From Mesorhizobium sp. M1C.F.Ca.ET.210.01.1.1 (GTDB lineage Bacteria; Pseudomonadota; Alphaproteobacteria; Rhizobiales; Rhizobiaceae), in the NCBI RefSeq assembly GCF_004791585.1, contig NZ_SRUU01000009.1, positions 157,170 to 221,169 on the forward strand: DNA of 64,000 nucleotides, given 5' to 3'. The notes below the pieces were generated by a model, which saw nothing but the letters and a program-made list of their open reading frames with translations, made no database searches and was not told the origin of the DNA. A program made the position numbers and the translations under genes. Shown one piece after another: positions 55,035-63,984 of the stretch; position 1 is the stretch's first letter; each line of letters starts with the position of its first letter.

Positions 55035-57602
55035 ATGGACGTCGTCGTCGTCGAATCGCCGGCCAAGGCGAAGACAATCAACAAATATCTGGGCAAGAAC
55101 TATAAGGTCCTTGCCTCGTTCGGCCATGTCCGCGATCTGCCGGCCAAGGACGGCTCGGTGCGCCCCGACGAGGATTTTGCCATGTCCTGGTCGGTCGACA
55201 CCGCCTCCGGCAAGCGTCTCGCCGACATCGCCAAGGCGGTCAAGGACGCCGACGGGCTGATTCTCGCCACCGACCCGGATCGCGAGGGCGAGGCGATTTC
55301 CTGGCATGTGCTGGAAGTGCTGAGGCAGAAGCGCGCTCTGAAGGACAAGCCGGTCAGCCGCGTCGTCTTCAATGCCATCACCAAGGCTTCCGTGCTCGAG
55401 GCCATGGCAAATCCCCGCCAGATCGATGCGCCGCTGGTCGACGCCTATCTTGCCCGCCGCGCGCTCGACTATCTGGTCGGCTTCACGCTCTCGCCGGTGC
55501 TGTGGCGCAAGCTGCCGGGCGCCCGGTCCGCGGGACGTGTGCAGTCGGTGGCGCTGCGCCTGGTCTGCGACCGCGAATCCGAGATCGAGCGCTTCATCCG
55601 CGAGGAATACTGGCAGATCGCCGCCATCCTCGGCACGCCGCGCAACGACAGTTTTGAAGCCCGGCTGACCGCCTATGCCGGCAAGAAGCTGCAGAAGCTC
55701 GACATCGCCAACAAGGCGCAGGCCGACGACATCAAGGCGATGCTGGAAGGCGCGACCTTCAAGGCGCTGTCGGTCGAGGCCAAGCCCACCAAGCGCAACC
55801 CCGGCCCGCCCTTCACCACCTCGACGCTGCAGCAGGCCGCATCCTCGCGGCTCGGCTTCTCGGCAAACCGCACCATGCAGGTGGCTCAGAAGCTCTATGA
55901 AGGGATGGATGTCGGCGGCGAGACCGCCGGCCTCATCACCTACATGCGAACCGACGGCGTGCAGATGGCGCCGGAGGCGATCGAGGCCGCGCGCGACGCC
56001 ATCGTCAACGAATTCGGCGCAAAATACCTGCCGGAGAAGCCGCGCTATTATTCGGTCAAGGCCAAGAACGCCCAGGAAGCGCATGAGGCGATCCGCCCAA
56101 CCGACTTCAAGCGCACGCCGGCATCGGTGCGGCAATATCTCGATGCCGACCAGGCCCGCCTCTACGAGTTGATCTGGAAGCGCGCCATCGCCAGCCAAAT
56201 GCAGCCGGCCGAGATCGAGCGCACCACGGTCGAGATCGAGGCGGTCAACGGCGCCCGCACCGCCGAGCTTCGCGCGGTCGGCTCGGTCGTCCGCTTCGAC
56301 GGCTTCATTGCCGCCTACACCGACCAGAAGGACGAGGACGCGGAGGACGAGGAAAGCCGCCGCCTGCCCGAGATCCGCTCGGGCGAGCAGCTTGCCCGCC
56401 AGGCGATCAACGCCACCCAGCACACGACAGAGCCGCCGCCGCGCTACTCTGAGGCGTCGCTGATCAAGAAGCTGGAAGAGCTCGGCATCGGCCGCCCGTC
56501 GACCTACACGGCGATCCTGAAGACGCTGGAAGACCGCGACTACGTGACCATCGACCGCCGCAAGCTGGTGCCGCAGGCCAAGGGCCGCCTGCTCTCGGCT
56601 TTCCTCGAAAGCTTCTTCGAGCGCTATGTCGAGTACGATTTCACCGCTTCGCTCGAGGAGAAGCTCGACGAGATCTCCGACGGCAAACTCGCCTGGAAGG
56701 ACGTGCTGCGCGACTTCTGGAAGGATTTTTCCGGCGCTGTCGACGACATCAAGGAACTGCGCGTCGCCGACGTGCTCGATGCCTTGAACGACGAGTTGGC
56801 GCCGCTGGTGTTCCCCGAGCGGGAAGACGGCTCGAACCCGCGCATCTGCCCGAAATGCGGCTCCGGCAACCTGTCGCTCAAGCTCGGCAAGTTCGGCGCC
56901 TTCGTCGGCTGCTCGAACTACCCCGAATGCTCCTACACCCGCCAGCTCGGCGACGCCGCCAATCCCAATGGTGAGAACGGCAACGGCGAGGATGGCGTCA
57001 AGCTGCTCGGCAAGGATCCGTACACGGCCGAGGAGATCACGCTGCGCAGCGGCCGTTTCGGCCCCTACATCCAGCGCGGCGAAGGCAAGGACGCCAAGCG
57101 CTCCAGCCTGCCCAAGGGCTGGACCGCGGAATCGATAGACCACGAGAAGGCGATCGCGCTGCTGTCGCTGCCGCGCGACGTCGGCAAGCATCCGGAGACC
57201 GGCAAGATGATCTCGGCCGGTCTTGGCCGCTACGGGCCCTTCGTGCTGCACGACGGCACCTACGCCAATCTCGAAAGCATCGAGGACGTGTTCTCGATCG
57301 GGCTCAACCGTGCCGTGTCGGTGATCGCCGAGAAGCAGCAGAAGGGCAAGGGCGGCCGCAATGGCGCCACGCCCGCGGCGCTGAAGGAGCTTGGCGACCA
57401 CCCCGACGGCGGCGGCAAGATCGTGGTACGCGACGGCCGCTACGGCCCCTATGTCAATTACGGCAAGGTCAACGCGACGCTGCCGAAGGGCAAGGATCCG
57501 CAATCGGTGACGCTTGAAGAGGCAATCGCCCTGATTGCCGAGAAAGAAGCCAAGGGCGGAGGTGGCAAGAAGCCGTTCCGCAGGGCGGCGAAGAAGGGAT
57601 AG
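55035..57602 (+). CDS. topA: DNA topoisomerase I
   Basis: TopA (855 residues) relaxes negative supercoils. TOPRIM motifs are VVVESPAKAKTINKYLG and ATDPDREGEAISWH; the active Tyr303 lies in GLITYMRTDG. RSAGRVQSVALRLV and RPSTYTAILKTL follow. A C4 zinc ribbon (ICPKCGSG...GCSNYPEC) is near residue 605, and then there are four repeated R-F/Y-G-P-Y modules typical of alphaproteobacterial TopA, ending in basic KKPFRRAAKKG. I start it at MDVVVVESP; longer versions add upstream leader codons only. rnr begins 6 nt after its stop. Confidence 0.97.
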   Translation: MDVVVVESPAKAKTINKYLGKNYKVLASFGHVRDLPAKDGSVRPDEDFAMSWSVDTASGKRLADIAKAVKDADGLILATDPDREGEAISWHVLEVLRQKRALKDKPVSRVVFNAITKASVLEAMANPRQIDAPLVDAYLARRALDYLVGFTLSPVLWRKLPGARSAGRVQSVALRLVCDRESEIERFIREEYWQIAAILGTPRNDSFEARLTAYAGKKLQKLDIANKAQADDIKAMLEGATFKALSVEAKPTKRNPGPPFTTSTLQQAASSRLGFSANRTMQVAQKLYEGMDVGGETAGLITYMRTDGVQMAPEAIEAARDAIVNEFGAKYLPEKPRYYSVKAKNAQEAHEAIRPTDFKRTPASVRQYLDADQARLYELIWKRAIASQMQPAEIERTTVEIEAVNGARTAELRAVGSVVRFDGFIAAYTDQKDEDAEDEESRRLPEIRSGEQLARQAINATQHTTEPPPRYSEASLIKKLEELGIGRPSTYTAILKTLEDRDYVTIDRRKLVPQAKGRLLSAFLESFFERYVEYDFTASLEEKLDEISDGKLAWKDVLRDFWKDFSGAVDDIKELRVADVLDALNDELAPLVFPEREDGSNPRICPKCGSGNLSLKLGKFGAFVGCSNYPECSYTRQLGDAANPNGENGNGEDGVKLLGKDPYTAEEITLRSGRFGPYIQRGEGKDAKRSSLPKGWTAESIDHEKAIALLSLPRDVGKHPETGKMISAGLGRYGPFVLHDGTYANLESIEDVFSIGLNRAVSVIAEKQQKGKGGRNGATPAALKELGDHPDGGGKIVVRDGRYGPYVNYGKVNATLPKGKDPQSVTLEEAIALIAEKEAKGGGGKKPFRRAAKKG

Positions 57603-57608
57603 CAGGAC

Positions 57609-59915
57609 GTGGCGCGCAGGATCTCCGGAAGAAGCCACGGCGATCTGCGCAGCGCCGACACCAGGGCCAAGGTCAAGGACGACTACCGGCCCTCACGCGA
57701 CGAAATCCTGCGCTATATCGCCGAAAACCCCGATCGCTCCGGAAAGCGCGAGATAGCCAAGGCCTTCGCGCTGCGCGGCGAGGACCGCATCTGGCTGAAG
57801 GACCTGCTGCGCGACCTGCAGGACGAAGGCCTGCTGACCAAGGAACGCAAGCGCCTCACCCGCGCCGGCGCCCTGCCCCATGTCGCCGTGCTCGACATTG
57901 TGGGCCGCGACGCCGACGGCGTGCTGCTGGCCAATCCGAGCGAATATACCGGCCCCGGCTCGCCGCCCGTTATCGCCATCCGGATCTCGCGCGGCGCCAC
58001 CGGCCCTGTTCCCGGCATCGGCGACCGCGTGCTTGCCAAGACCTTCCCGACCGATGATCCGTCAGGCCCTGCCTATACCGGGCGGGTGATGAAGGTCTTC
58101 GAGAAGCGAAGTGAAGCCGTCCTCGGCGTCTTCCGCGTGCTGAAGGACGGGACTTTCCGCATCGAGCCGGTGGAGCGGCGCCAGCCGGAACTCATTGTCG
58201 ACAAGGAATTCCAGAACGGCGCCAAAAACGGCGACCTGGTCGAGGTCGAGCCTGCGCGCGCCTCCCGCTATGGCCTGCCGCGCGCCAAAGTGCTGGCGGT
58301 GCTGGGCTCGCTGACCAGTGAGAAGGCGGTCTCGATGATCGCCATCCACGCCCATGACATTCCGCACATCTTTCCGACCGATGTGATCGCGGAGGCCGAT
58401 GCCGCGAAGCCGGCGGCGCTTGCCGGCCGCGAGGACTGGCGCGACCTGCCGCTCGTCACCATCGATCCGGCCGACGCCAAGGACCATGACGACGCCGTAT
58501 TCGCCACGCCAGATACGGACGCGAAGAATCCGGGCGGCGTCATCGTCACCGTGGCGATCGCCGATGTCGCGGCCTATGTCCGCTTTGGCACGCCGCTCGA
58601 CCGCGAGGCGCTGAAGCGCGGCAATTCGGTCTATTTCCCGGACCGCGTCGTGCCGATGCTGCCCGAGCGCATCTCGAACGATCTCTGCTCGCTGCGCGGA
58701 GGCGAGGACCGTCCGGCCATCGCCGTGCGCATGACCTTTTCCGCCGAAGGCCGCAAGCTCAGGCATTCCTTCCATCGCATCATGATGAAGTCGGCGGCCA
58801 AGGTCGCCTACCCGCAGGCGCAGGCGGCGATCGACGGCGCGCCGGACGACAGGACAAAGCCGATCCTCGAGACGGTTCTCAGGCCGCTGTGGGACGCCTA
58901 CGCCGTGCTGAAGCGCGGCCGCGATGCCCGCCAGCCGCTGGAGCTCGACCTGCCGGAACGCAAGATCCTGCTCAAGCCGGACGGCACCGTCGACCGGGTT
59001 GTCGTGCCGGAGCGCCTCGATGCCCACAAGCTGATCGAGGAATTCATGATCCAGGCCAATGTCGCGGCCGCGGAGACGCTTGAAGGCAAGAAGGAGCCGC
59101 TGGTCTACCGCATTCACGACGCGCCCTCGCTGGCCAAGCAGGAATCGCTGCGCGAATTCCTCCAGACGCTCAGCCTGTCATTGGCGCGCGGCGCGCAAAT
59201 GCGGCCCAGCCAGTTCAACGGCATTCTGGAACGCGTGCGCGGCGCCGACAACGAGGCGCTGGTCAACGAAGTGGTGCTGCGCTCGCAGAGCCAGGCCGAA
59301 TATTCGCCGAAGAATATCGGCCATTTCGGCCTCAACCTGAGACGCTATGCGCATTTCACCTCGCCGATCCGGCGCTATGCCGACCTGATCGTGCATCGCG
59401 GGCTGATCGCAGCGCTCGGGCTCGGTCCCGGCGGCCTGACGCAGGCCGAAGCCGACCGGCTGGAGGAAGTCGCAGCGCTGATCTCGGCCGCCGAGCGCCG
59501 CGCCATGGCCGCCGAGCGCGACACCGTCGACCGGCTGATTGCCGCTTACCTCGCCGAGCGCATCAACGACACCTTCGACGCGCGCATCTCCGGCGTCACC
59601 AAGGCGGGACTCTTTGTCCAATTGCCGCAGTATGGCGCTGATGGTTTCATCCCCGTGTCAAGTTTGAACGGCGATTACTATATCTACGACGAAACCGCTC
59701 GATCGCTGTTCGGAGAACGCACCGGCAAAGGCTATCAGCTTGCCGACCGCGTCGAGGTTCGGCTGCTCGAGGTCGCGCCGATGGCCGGCGCGATGCGTTT
59801 CGAGATGCTGAGCGACCCGAAGCCGCTGCCTGGCTCGCGACGGTCGTTCCACAAGGCCAAAGGCCGCGCCCGTGCATCGCAGTCGCGTTTCGGGCCCCGC
59901 GGCAGGAGAAGATGA
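57609..59915 (+). CDS. rnr: Ribonuclease R
   Basis: RNase R (768 residues) is a 3-prime to 5-prime exoribonuclease that degrades structured RNA. An N-terminal winged-helix region (RDEILRYIAENPDRSGKREI) is followed by cold-shock-like domains, the RNB domain with metal-binding Asp residues in TIDPADAKDHDDAVF, RYAHFTSPIRRYADLIVHR, an S1 domain (GLFVQLPQYGADGFIPVS) and a basic tail. The start is GTG 57609 just after GCAGGA. Only 6 nt separate it from topA, so it is in the same operon. The DUF983 start overlaps its stop. Confidence 0.97.
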   Translation: MARRISGRSHGDLRSADTRAKVKDDYRPSRDEILRYIAENPDRSGKREIAKAFALRGEDRIWLKDLLRDLQDEGLLTKERKRLTRAGALPHVAVLDIVGRDADGVLLANPSEYTGPGSPPVIAIRISRGATGPVPGIGDRVLAKTFPTDDPSGPAYTGRVMKVFEKRSEAVLGVFRVLKDGTFRIEPVERRQPELIVDKEFQNGAKNGDLVEVEPARASRYGLPRAKVLAVLGSLTSEKAVSMIAIHAHDIPHIFPTDVIAEADAAKPAALAGREDWRDLPLVTIDPADAKDHDDAVFATPDTDAKNPGGVIVTVAIADVAAYVRFGTPLDREALKRGNSVYFPDRVVPMLPERISNDLCSLRGGEDRPAIAVRMTFSAEGRKLRHSFHRIMMKSAAKVAYPQAQAAIDGAPDDRTKPILETVLRPLWDAYAVLKRGRDARQPLELDLPERKILLKPDGTVDRVVVPERLDAHKLIEEFMIQANVAAAETLEGKKEPLVYRIHDAPSLAKQESLREFLQTLSLSLARGAQMRPSQFNGILERVRGADNEALVNEVVLRSQSQAEYSPKNIGHFGLNLRRYAHFTSPIRRYADLIVHRGLIAALGLGPGGLTQAEADRLEEVAALISAAERRAMAAERDTVDRLIAAYLAERINDTFDARISGVTKAGLFVQLPQYGADGFIPVSSLNGDYYIYDETARSLFGERTGKGYQLADRVEVRLLEVAPMAGAMRFEMLSDPKPLPGSRRSFHKAKGRARASQSRFGPRGRRR

Positions 59916-60343
59916 TGGAACAACAGGTTTTCGGCGGCGAGCATCATTCGGGCCGCGTCACGCGCCCGCTGTGGACTGCGATCAAGCGCGGCATGCTCGG
60001 CCGCTGCCCGCATTGCGGCGAAGGCAAGCTGTTCCGCGCCTTCACCAAGTCCGTCGACAAATGCAGCGTCTGCGGCGAGGAGCTTCATCACCATCGCGCC
60101 GACGACCTTCCCGCCTATCTGGTGATCGTCATCGTCGGCCACATCGTGGTTGGCGCCTTCATGACCGTGGAGGCGACCTCGACGCTTACGCTGTGGCAGC
60201 ACGCGCTGATCTGGGTGCCCCTCACATTTGGTTTGGCCATCGCGCTGCTGCAGCCGATCAAGGGCGCTGTCATCGGCCTGCAATGGGCGCTCTATATGCA
60301 CGGTTTCGGCGGCGAGAAGGACGAGTTTGAACTGAATCCCTAG
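59912..60343 (+). CDS. DUF983 family membrane protein
   Basis: This 143-residue protein has two zinc-ribbon-like Cys pairs (RCPHCGEGKLF and CSVCGEEL), then two membrane helices (LPAYLVIVIVGHIVVGAFM and ALIWVPLTFGLAIALL). This is the DUF983 pattern, common in alphaproteobacteria and sometimes close to cytochrome oxidase genes. Its start overlaps the rnr stop by 4 nt (ATGATGG), so translation is coupled. It ends EFELNP. Confidence 0.92.
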   Translation: MMEQQVFGGEHHSGRVTRPLWTAIKRGMLGRCPHCGEGKLFRAFTKSVDKCSVCGEELHHHRADDLPAYLVIVIVGHIVVGAFMTVEATSTLTLWQHALIWVPLTFGLAIALLQPIKGAVIGLQWALYMHGFGGEKDEFELNP

Positions 60344-60513
60344 GCCTGGAACAACTCAGCGATCGTGCAGAACGCCGTCCACTCTGACGACCTGTTTTTA
60401 CGCAGTTCCGTTTTACGCAATCCCTCCGGCAGCGACCTTTCGTCCGAGGCTGGCGCAAGGCCCGAACACGCAAGCCACTTTCGCATTCGAGAAGTTTCCG
60501 CTAGGTCGAGCGC

Positions 60514-61254
60514 ATGGAAGGAATGACCAAGGCGGATGTCGACAAGCTCGATAAAGGCTTGGCCGTGCGCGGCGGCCGGCCGCTTCGTCCGCGAGATGCC
60601 GCAACCCTGATTCTGCTCGACAGGAGCGGCAGCGACGTTCTGGTGCTGATGGGCCGGCGCCATGCCGGCCATGCCTTCATGCCCGGGAAATTCGTCTTCC
60701 CCGGCGGCCGGACTGACCCTGCCGACAGCCGCGTTCCGGTCGCTGCCCCGCTGCACGCCAAGGAAGAGGCAAGGCTTGCCAGCGGCCCTGGCCGAGCGAG
60801 CACCGCGCGGGCGCGCGCCATCGCCCTGTCGGCCATCCGCGAGACCTACGAGGAAGCCGGCCTGCTCATCGGCCGCAAAGGCCTGTTCGCGACCGCCAGG
60901 CGCGACTGGCAGGGTTTCGTCGATCACGGCGTGACGCCGTCATTGGACACTCTGCGCTTCATCGCCCGCGCCATCACTCCGCCCAACCGCGTGCGCCGTT
61001 TCGATACGCGCTTCTTCAGCGCCTGGCGCGATGACGTCGCCGTGGAATTGCCGGGTGGCGGCCCGACCAACGAGCTGGAAGAGCTCGTCTGGCTGCCGCT
61101 CGCCGAGGCCCGCAAGGCTGACATTCCCGACATCACCCGCATGATCCTGGAAGAACTGGAAAAGCGGCTCGCCCACGATCCCTTGCTGCGACCGGGCGGT
61201 GCCGTGCCGTTCTTCCGGCTCGTCCGAAACCGCTTCGTCCGCGAAGTCCTTTAG
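60514..61254 (+). CDS. Nudix hydrolase
   Basis: This 246-residue cytosolic protein has a Nudix fold with an insertion inside the motif. PGKFVFPGGRTDPADSR begins it, and after about 45 residues RETYEEAGLLIG gives the catalytic helix. This long-insert form resembles the NUDT8/19-like (CoA or acyl-CoA pyrophosphatase) group, but the assignment is tentative. The closing DTRFFSAWRDDVAVE and ELEELVWLPLAEA are typical. Start could be ATG 60514 or ATG 60523, the latter right after GGAAGGA. The MFS gene follows 20 nt downstream. Confidence 0.87.
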   Translation: MEGMTKADVDKLDKGLAVRGGRPLRPRDAATLILLDRSGSDVLVLMGRRHAGHAFMPGKFVFPGGRTDPADSRVPVAAPLHAKEEARLASGPGRASTARARAIALSAIRETYEEAGLLIGRKGLFATARRDWQGFVDHGVTPSLDTLRFIARAITPPNRVRRFDTRFFSAWRDDVAVELPGGGPTNELEELVWLPLAEARKADIPDITRMILEELEKRLAHDPLLRPGGAVPFFRLVRNRFVREVL

Positions 61255-61274
61255 AAGCAGAGCATCCATATCCC

Positions 61275-62450
61275 ATGACGGTCGATACCCAGCAACAGGG
61301 CGACGAACGCGTACACTGGCTGCCGATGATCGCGGCGATCTCCTCGATCAGCGTCGTCGGCATCGCCATCGGCCTCGGCATGCCGCTGCTCAGCGTCATC
61401 CTCGAAACACGCGGCCACTCGGCCTCGATGATCGGCCTCAACACGGCGGTCGCCGGCCTCGCCTCGATCGCCGGCGCGCCGCTCGCCACGCCGCTAGCCA
61501 TGCGGCTCGGCGTCGCCTGGACCATGCTGTTGATGATCGCCGTTGGCGCGCTCGCCTTCGTCGGCTTCCATTTCGCGCCGGACTTCTGGATGTGGTTCCC
61601 GCTCCGCGTCGCGCTGCACATCTCGCTGACGGTGCTCTTCATCCTGTCGGAATTCTGGATCAGCACCTCGGCGCCGCCGCATCGCCGCGGCCTGGTGCTC
61701 GGCATCTACGCAACGGTGCTGTCGCTCGGCTTCGCCGCCGGCCCCTGGCTGTTCGCTCATCTCGGCTCCAGCGGCTTCCTGCCGTTCGGCGTCACCATAG
61801 TGCTGGTTATGCTGGCAGCCATTCCGGTGCTTGCGGCCCGCAACGAGAGCCCGGCAATCGTCGCTGACGGCGAGACCAGCCACTTCCTGCGCTATGTCTG
61901 GATGGTGCCGACCGCGACCTTTGCCGTGCTGGTGTTCGGGGCCGTCGAGACCGGCGGCTTCTCGCTGTTCCCGGTCTATGGCAACCGCATTGGCTATTCG
62001 GAGGCCGACGCAGCGCTGCTGCTTACCATGATCGGCCTCGGCAACGTGCTCCTGCAGATACCAATCGGCATGATCAGCGACCGCGTCTCCGACCGCCGTT
62101 ACCTGCTTCTGGCCTGCGCCACGGTCGGTCTCATCGGAACCGTCTTCATGCCGCTTTTTGCCCAGAACTGGCACCTGATGGCGGCGCTGCTGTTTGTCTG
62201 GGGCGGCGTGGTCGCCGCCATGTACACGATCGGGCTTGCCCATCTCGGCTCGCAGCTCTCGGGCCACGAGCTCGCCTCCGCCAACGCTGCATTCGTGCTC
62301 TGCTACGGCGTTGGCATGGTTATCGGCCCGCAGGCGATCGGCATCGGCATGGACGCCTTCGGTCCCTCAGGCTTCGGCTGGTCGCTCGCGCTGTTCTTTG
62401 CCGCCTATATGCTCCTGGTCTGCGTCCGGCTGGTACGCAAGATCTTCTAA
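61275..62450 (+). CDS. MFS transporter
   Basis: This 391-residue major facilitator has about twelve membrane helices. The cytoplasmic loop signature is seen as PLAMRLGVAW and, in the second half, GMISDRVSDRRYLLLA, and the fifth-helix region reads GIYATVLSLGFAAGPWLF. The whole resembles the YcaD group of MFS proteins. The substrate is unknown. It starts 20 nt after the Nudix gene and could be coupled to it. The last residues are RLVRKIF. Confidence 0.9.
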   Translation: MTVDTQQQGDERVHWLPMIAAISSISVVGIAIGLGMPLLSVILETRGHSASMIGLNTAVAGLASIAGAPLATPLAMRLGVAWTMLLMIAVGALAFVGFHFAPDFWMWFPLRVALHISLTVLFILSEFWISTSAPPHRRGLVLGIYATVLSLGFAAGPWLFAHLGSSGFLPFGVTIVLVMLAAIPVLAARNESPAIVADGETSHFLRYVWMVPTATFAVLVFGAVETGGFSLFPVYGNRIGYSEADAALLLTMIGLGNVLLQIPIGMISDRVSDRRYLLLACATVGLIGTVFMPLFAQNWHLMAALLFVWGGVVAAMYTIGLAHLGSQLSGHELASANAAFVLCYGVGMVIGPQAIGIGMDAFGPSGFGWSLALFFAAYMLLVCVRLVRKIF

Positions 62451-62552
62451 GGCACAGCGATGTCGCCAAGGCTTGGGTATCCTGACATCACCGTGTCAGC
62501 AGCACCCCTGCTATACCCTCGCTCCAACGCACGAAAAGTGAGGACACATCCG

Positions 62553-63011
62553 ATGATCGACAGCGGCTTTGAAACCAAATCCCTCAGGATGGAACTGCTC
62601 CTGCTTGTCACCTTCCAGGCGCCGGCGGCCGATGTCGAGCGCATCATGGAGGCGGTGGTGGCGATCACGCCGCTGCGCATGGGCAGGTATGACGGCAACG
62701 CCTACCAGACGGCGCAGGGCATCGAGCGTTACCGGACGCTTGAAGGGGCCGCCGCGGGTGCCGAGATCGAGTTGCGCAGGCGCCCGGGCACGGTCGAGGT
62801 GTCGTTCGAGCTGCCCGACGACCAGGCGCTTGCCGCGCGCGTCGTCGAGGCCATATTCCAGGCTCACTCCTATGAGGAGCCGGTGATCCGCATCCAGCCG
62901 TTGTTGACCAGCCGTTCCAAGGGCCTCGACGACCGTGCCAATCCGAACCGTTGGTGGAACACAACCGGCGACTGGAAGAAGGCCGAATCGTTGATCCGGC
63001 AGGACGCCTGA
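62553..63011 (+). CDS. NIF3/YqfO-like (CutA-like domain) protein
   Basis: This 152-residue protein resembles the inserted CutA-like domain of YqfO/NIF3 proteins, here as a stand-alone unit: LLLLVTFQAPAADVERIMEAV, MGRYDGNAYQTAQGIERY (then TLEGA), and AIFQAHSYEEPVIRIQPL. The NIF3 metal-binding catalytic part is absent. The tail (RANPNRWWNTTGDWKKAES) is not part of that domain. The function of the stand-alone form is unknown. ATG 62553 has GAGGA upstream. Confidence 0.78.
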   Translation: MIDSGFETKSLRMELLLLVTFQAPAADVERIMEAVVAITPLRMGRYDGNAYQTAQGIERYRTLEGAAAGAEIELRRRPGTVEVSFELPDDQALAARVVEAIFQAHSYEEPVIRIQPLLTSRSKGLDDRANPNRWWNTTGDWKKAESLIRQDA

Positions 63012-63079
63012 TCCGTCGGAAGCTCTGCCCCGGACAGCCCCCAGCAGCCTCCCCAGGGCGGCTTGGAGGCTACGCGGGC

Positions 63080-63107
63080 TTGACTTTCCGGGTGCGTTCT
63101 TTATGTG
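63080..63107 (+). promoter_or_regulatory. Candidate sigma-70-type promoter for rpmG
   Basis: TTGACT (63080-63085, preceded by C to give CTTGAC) lies 16 nt before TATGTG (63102-63107), about 80 nt upstream of the rpmG start. The -35 matches the alphaproteobacterial consensus well; the -10 does so weakly. Confidence 0.5.
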
Positions 63108-63187
63108 TCGCGCCAAGTTTCCCGCGTCCGGGTGTTTTCCCCGTGCTCCAGCGGCCAAAACTCCACGAACATTAACGGACGAACATC

Positions 63188-63355
63188 ATGGCCAAAGCCG
63201 CAAACATCAAGATCAAGCTTCTGTCGACCGCCGACACCGGTTTCTTCTACGTGACCAGCAAGAACAGCCGCACCAAGACCGACAAGCTGTCGTTCCGCAA
63301 GTACGACCCGGTCGCCAAGAAGCACGTCGAGTTCAAGGAAACCAAGATCAAGTAA
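63188..63355 (+). CDS. rpmG: 50S ribosomal protein L33
   Basis: L33 (55 residues) sits near the E site of the 50S subunit. [21 protein letters not shown] opens it (first residues [10 protein letters not shown]), then [19 protein letters not shown] and a final [11 protein letters not shown]. There are no cysteines, so it is the zinc-independent (C-minus) form. It has its own promoter-like sequence and a strong terminator, so it is monocistronic. Its length is normal. Confidence 0.97.
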   Translation: MAKAANIKIKLLSTADTGFFYVTSKNSRTKTDKLSFRKYDPVAKKHVEFKETKIK

Positions 63356-63375
63356 TCTGGTTATCCTGAAATGCC

Positions 63376-63408
63376 AAAACGCCGCCCCTCGGGCGGCGTT
63401 TTTGTTTT
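63376..63408 (+). terminator. Rho-independent terminator of rpmG
   Basis: AAAACGCCGCCC (63376-63387) pairs with GGGCGGCGTTTT (63391-63402) over a 3-nt loop, followed by TGTTTT. It lies 20 nt after the rpmG stop. Confidence 0.9.
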
Positions 63409-63410
63409 CG

Positions 63411-63984
63411 GCAGGCGGGCTCGCAGGAAAGCGCGCGACGCGGTTTGGCGCTACCTCATGACATCATGTCTTGGAAAAGGGGGCCGGTCGGCGTTTGGCA
63501 GCGGTACGAGGAGGCCACTATGTGCCAGCGCCGGCCGGCCGACCCCACGGACCCAGGAGATGCGGCGGACCTGAGCATCATGGGGTATTTTTCGGATCGA
63601 GCCGGGCAGTCTACCCTCGTGCCGGCTTCGTGTTCGGTCTATGCAGCGCAGATTTGCGCAAGAACGTATGAAAATCAACCATTTCTTAACCACGGCTCGC
63701 GAATCGCTTGGGTTAAGGTAAATTCCTAGCCCTGCCGGGTGACTGCATATTAGCCGCCTCTACCAATGCATGTCGCTCAAAAGCGTATGGCGGTTATGAG
63801 AAAACGACACGCACCAATCGAAAGACTTAAATCGCATGGTCTAGAGCGGTTCAGCTTTTGACAGAATCGAAGAGGGATTGAACGAAGCCGCTGACGCGGC
63901 ATTTGGCGGGTCGGTTTGCGGTTGAGGCTTCTGTTTTGAAGGATTGCGGCTGTTGAAGCGCAATCTTGGAACAGGAGCACTGAG
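63411..63984. other. Long non-coding region at the right end
   Basis: About 570 nt have no convincing gene. The inverted pair CTTAACC (63685-63691) and GGTTAAG (63711-63717) is visible. At 63840-63870 the stretch GTCTAGAGCGGTTCAGCTTTTGACAG is split as TCTAGAGCGGTTCAG and TTTTGACAGAATCG; such sequences recur in rhizobial intergenic repeats. The rest shows nothing I can name. Short frames present lack ribosome sites and protein-like composition. Confidence 0.4.

Noticed and set aside
55014..57638. 874-codon open frame antisense to topA, and similar long antisense frames over lon, mfd, recG and rnr
   Set aside because: High-GC codon bias on the real strand removes stops from the opposite frame. 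The translations are rich in Arg, Ala, Gly, Asp, Leu and Val without motifs, and none has a ribosome site.
63445..63729. 94-codon frame after rpmG
   Set aside because: No ribosome site, odd composition with abrupt changes, and no domain pattern.
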